Source: Paludibacter sp.
Lineage (GTDB): Bacteria > Bacteroidota > Bacteroidia > Bacteroidales > Paludibacteraceae
Direction: 5' to 3'
DNA: 7,963 bases
Assembly: GCA_028748945.1 (NCBI GenBank)
Contig: JAQTOL010000138.1
Coordinates: 1-7,963 of the forward strand
The first letter of the stretch is position 1; each line of letters begins with the position of its first letter. A model generated the notes under the pieces. That model ran no database searches. It was given only the letters and a program-made list of their open reading frames with translations, and was not told where the DNA came from. Made by a program: the position numbers and the translations under genes. Shown in pieces: positions 6,378 to 7,963 of this stretch.

Positions 6378-6420
6378 GTCCCCTTTGGAAAAGGGGACGA
6401 GCGCAGCGGAGGGGTTTATT
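6378..6420. repeat. Bacteroidetes-style intergenic repeat
   Basis: GTCCCCTTT (6378-6386) and AAAGGGGAC (6390-6398) are exact nine-base arms with a three-base loop, followed by GAGCGCAGCGGAGGGG. This layout is one I know as a widespread dispersed intergenic repeat in Bacteroidetes genomes; that recognition is from memory. It lies between the SGNH and HD-domain genes. Confidence 0.6.
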
Positions 6421-6475
6421 AAATTTCTATTTAAAATATCCTGCAGAATTAGATAAATATTAATCATACAATCCA

Positions 6476-7078
6476 ATGAGAATACAACATTTACCGGAAA
6501 ATAATGCCGGAAGAATACAACCCTTGCTGACCCGGGAGCGTGCCATCGAGCTGTTGAAAAAATACAATAAGGAACCGTTTCACCTGCAACACGGTGAAAC
6601 TGTGGAAGCGGCGATGCGCTATTTTGCCCGCACATTGGGATACGGTACCGAAGAAGAATTCTGGGGATTGGTGGGTCTGCTTCACGATCTGGATTACGAG
6701 ATGTATCCGGAAGAACATTGTATCAAAGTGCAGGAAATTTTTGAAGAAGAAAATGTCGATCCGGAAATTGAACGGGCCGTTGTTTCACATTGCTATGGGC
6801 ACGGGGTGGATGTAAAACCCGAACATGAAATGGAGCGGGTACTTTATGCCGTGGATGAGCTGACCGGGTTGATTGGAGCGACAGCACTGATGCGTCCCAG
6901 TAAGAGCACGTTGGATATGAATGTTTCGTCGGTCAGGAAAAAGTTTAAAGACCGGAAATTTGCGGCAGGATGTTCCCGGGATATTATTCAGCAGGGAGCC
7001 GAAATGCTCGGTTGGGATTTGGAAAAATTAATGGAAGAAACCATCCGGGCAATGCAGGAAATGGAGCGTGGAGTGTAA
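6476..7078 (+). CDS. HD-domain metal-dependent phosphohydrolase-like protein
   Basis: A 200-residue, cytoplasmic, single-domain HD protein. Metal-ligand positions of the HD superfamily are visible: His39 in LQHGETVEA, the His70-Asp71 pair in GLLHDLDYE, and Asp127 in YAVDELTGL; His81 and His105 lie between as possible extra ligands. The family contains phosphatases and nucleotide hydrolases, and members of this small type are widely annotated only as HDIG/HD hydrolases, so the substrate is unknown. The first 17 residues (MRIQHLPENNAGRIQPL) look unlike the conserved domain, which starts at about LTRERAIELLKKYNKEP; the real start may be a downstream TTG (codon 17), although the ATG at 6476 is the only nearby ATG. 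The gene leads a close series with the trhA-like gene (27-base gap) and dinB. Confidence 0.85.
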   Translation: MRIQHLPENNAGRIQPLLTRERAIELLKKYNKEPFHLQHGETVEAAMRYFARTLGYGTEEEFWGLVGLLHDLDYEMYPEEHCIKVQEIFEEENVDPEIERAVVSHCYGHGVDVKPEHEMERVLYAVDELTGLIGATALMRPSKSTLDMNVSSVRKKFKDRKFAAGCSRDIIQQGAEMLGWDLEKLMEETIRAMQEMERGV

Positions 7079-7105
7079 CATACCGAATAAAATTAGTTAA
7101 TAATC

Positions 7106-7771
7106 ATGGATAATAAAAAATTCTATAGTGCGCGTGAAGAAAAGGCGAATTACCTGACTCATGCATTCGGAGTATTGATAGCCGTAGTAGCAACCGTGGT
7201 ATTATTACGCAGGGCCATTGAAGCCGATAACGGCTGGGCTATTGTGGCATATGCTGTATTCGGGCTCGGTATGGTGGCTTGTATGTTGTCGTCCACAATT
7301 TACCATTATGTTCAGAAGCCGAAACTAAAAGCGCTCTTGCGTCATTTCGATCACGGGAGTATTTACGTGTTGATCGCTGCCACATATTCTCCCTTTACCC
7401 TGATCTTGTTGAGAACTAAAGGGCTGTGGGGCTGGGGCCTTTTTGGATTGATCTGGCTGATTGCAATTGTCGGTATCGGATTTAATTTTCGGGAATTAAA
7501 AGCAAATAACCATTTCAAAACGGCTTCGTATGTGTTGATGGGCATGTGTGTACTGATTGCCATCAAACCATTAATAGATGTTTGCCTGGCGAACAATTGC
7601 CTTGACGCATTGTATTGGATGGCTGCAGGCGGTGTGTTTTATATTATAGGGTCATTCTTTTACGCGTTGGCAAAACACGAGTTTGTTCATTCGATATTCC
7701 ATGTGTTTGTTTTGCTTGGTTTGGCCTGTCATATCGTGTCGGCTTATCTGATTCCGGTTATGCTGAAATAA
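7106..7771 (+). CDS. trhA: TrhA/hemolysin III-family seven-helix membrane protein (PAQR superfamily)
   Basis: The 221-residue protein has seven predicted membrane helices and family hallmarks: an early EEKANYLTHAFG (residues 11-22), SSTIYH (62-67), HFDHGSIY (80-87) and HSIFHVFVLLGLACH (195-209). Ser63, His67, Asp82, His195 and His199 correspond to the zinc-site residues (SxxxH, D, HxxxH) shared with adiponectin/progestin receptors (PAQR). Despite the hemolysin III name, bacterial members are thought to act in membrane homeostasis, affecting fatty-acid fluidity, not as toxins. It begins 27 bases after the HD-domain gene and ends 36 bases before the probable dinB start, so the three are probably cotranscribed. 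Family assignment is firm; its precise activity is not. Confidence 0.92.
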   Translation: MDNKKFYSAREEKANYLTHAFGVLIAVVATVVLLRRAIEADNGWAIVAYAVFGLGMVACMLSSTIYHYVQKPKLKALLRHFDHGSIYVLIAATYSPFTLILLRTKGLWGWGLFGLIWLIAIVGIGFNFRELKANNHFKTASYVLMGMCVLIAIKPLIDVCLANNCLDALYWMAAGGVFYIIGSFFYALAKHEFVHSIFHVFVLLGLACHIVSAYLIPVMLK

Positions 7772-7807
7772 ACATTTTATGTTTATACATCTTCAACAGT
7801 CATCAAT

Positions 7808-7963
7808 TTGGAAACGCGCAAAATCATACATATCGAAATGGATGCCTTTTTTGCTTCCATCGAACAACGGGATAATCCTGATTTCAGAGGAAAACCTCTG
7901 GCAGTAGGCTATGCGGGTCCACGGGGTGTCGTTGCAGCTGCCAGCTACGAAGCCCGGAAGTAT
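7808..7963 (+). CDS. dinB: DNA polymerase IV (DinB), N-terminal fragment cut by window end
   Basis: From a TTG at 7808 the frame reads [20 protein letters not shown], then [14 protein letters not shown] and [13 protein letters not shown], the unmistakable N-terminus of Y-family polymerase IV; the remaining roughly 300 residues lie beyond the window. The enzyme performs translesion synthesis without proofreading. No in-frame ATG lies between the upstream stop (the trhA stop at 7769-7771) and the ATG at 7838. That ATG falls after the conserved KIIH strand, so the TTG is the best start, giving a length like known DinB. Oddly, the first metal-binding Asp (Asp8 of E. coli DinB, in HVDMD) is Glu here (HIEMD, codon GAA at 7835-7837). 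The gene follows trhA closely and probably shares its transcript; no LexA-type box is seen. Confidence 0.9.
   Translation, partial: METRKIIHIEMDAFFASIEQRDNPDFRGKPLAVGYAGPRGVVAAASYEARKY

Noticed and set aside
6363..6635. Minus-strand 90-codon open frame
   Set aside because: It reads through the intergenic repeat at 6378 and the antisense of the HD-domain gene, so it is an artefact of GC-rich repeat DNA.
7106..7771. Pore-forming hemolysin
   Set aside because: The hemolysin III name is historical; residues and topology match PAQR/TrhA proteins of membrane homeostasis.
1965..7963. A defence island or mobile genetic element
   Set aside because: No integrase, transposase, phage, toxin-antitoxin or nuclease gene is visible; SRAP, HD and DinB proteins are ordinary housekeeping genes here.

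Overview
The window reads as ordinary chromosomal DNA of a Bacteroidetes bacterium, probably an environmental or anaerobic Bacteroidales-type lineage. The clues are a C-terminal type IX secretion (Por) sorting domain on the first protein, three signal peptides predicted to be cut just before a glutamine (the Bacteroidetes 'Q-rule'), a textbook Bacteroidetes promoter (TTTG-N20-TATTTTTG) before one gene, A-rich leaders without strong Shine-Dalgarno sequences, and dispersed GC-rich palindromes between genes. No transposase, integrase, CRISPR array, rRNA or tRNA is visible.

Layout. (1) Positions 2-1477: the 3' part of a secreted CotH-kinase-family protein with a T9SS tail, cut by the window edge. 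(2) Positions 1478-1964: a gene-free stretch with a palindromic repeat, a promoter-like site overlapped by an inverted repeat, and a dense series of nested inverted repeats that could fold as an RNA. (3) Positions 1965-2711: an SRAP (YedK/HMCES) abasic-site protein followed by a good intrinsic terminator. (4) Positions 2851-4419: a short agmatine/peptidyl-arginine deiminase-family enzyme and an exported SRPBCC protein, 21 bases apart and probably cotranscribed. (5) Positions 4484-5095, minus strand: an exported PrxQ/BCP-type peroxiredoxin, convergent with the SRPBCC gene. (6) Positions 5366-6223: an exported SGNH/GDSL hydrolase with its own promoter. (7) Positions 6224-6475: two palindromic repeat elements. 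(8) Positions 6476-7963: a closely spaced series of HD-domain hydrolase, TrhA/hemolysin III-family membrane protein and the start of DNA polymerase IV (dinB), which runs off the window.

The genes do not form one pathway. There is an envelope/secretion group (CotH, SRPBCC, peroxiredoxin, SGNH hydrolase) and a DNA-damage pair at a distance from each other (SRAP and DinB). I found no convincing new multi-gene system. The points most worth a second look are the possible structured RNA before the SRAP gene, the Asp-to-Glu change at the first metal ligand of DinB together with its lack of an upstream ATG, and the nine-A run that sets the C-terminus of the SRPBCC protein.
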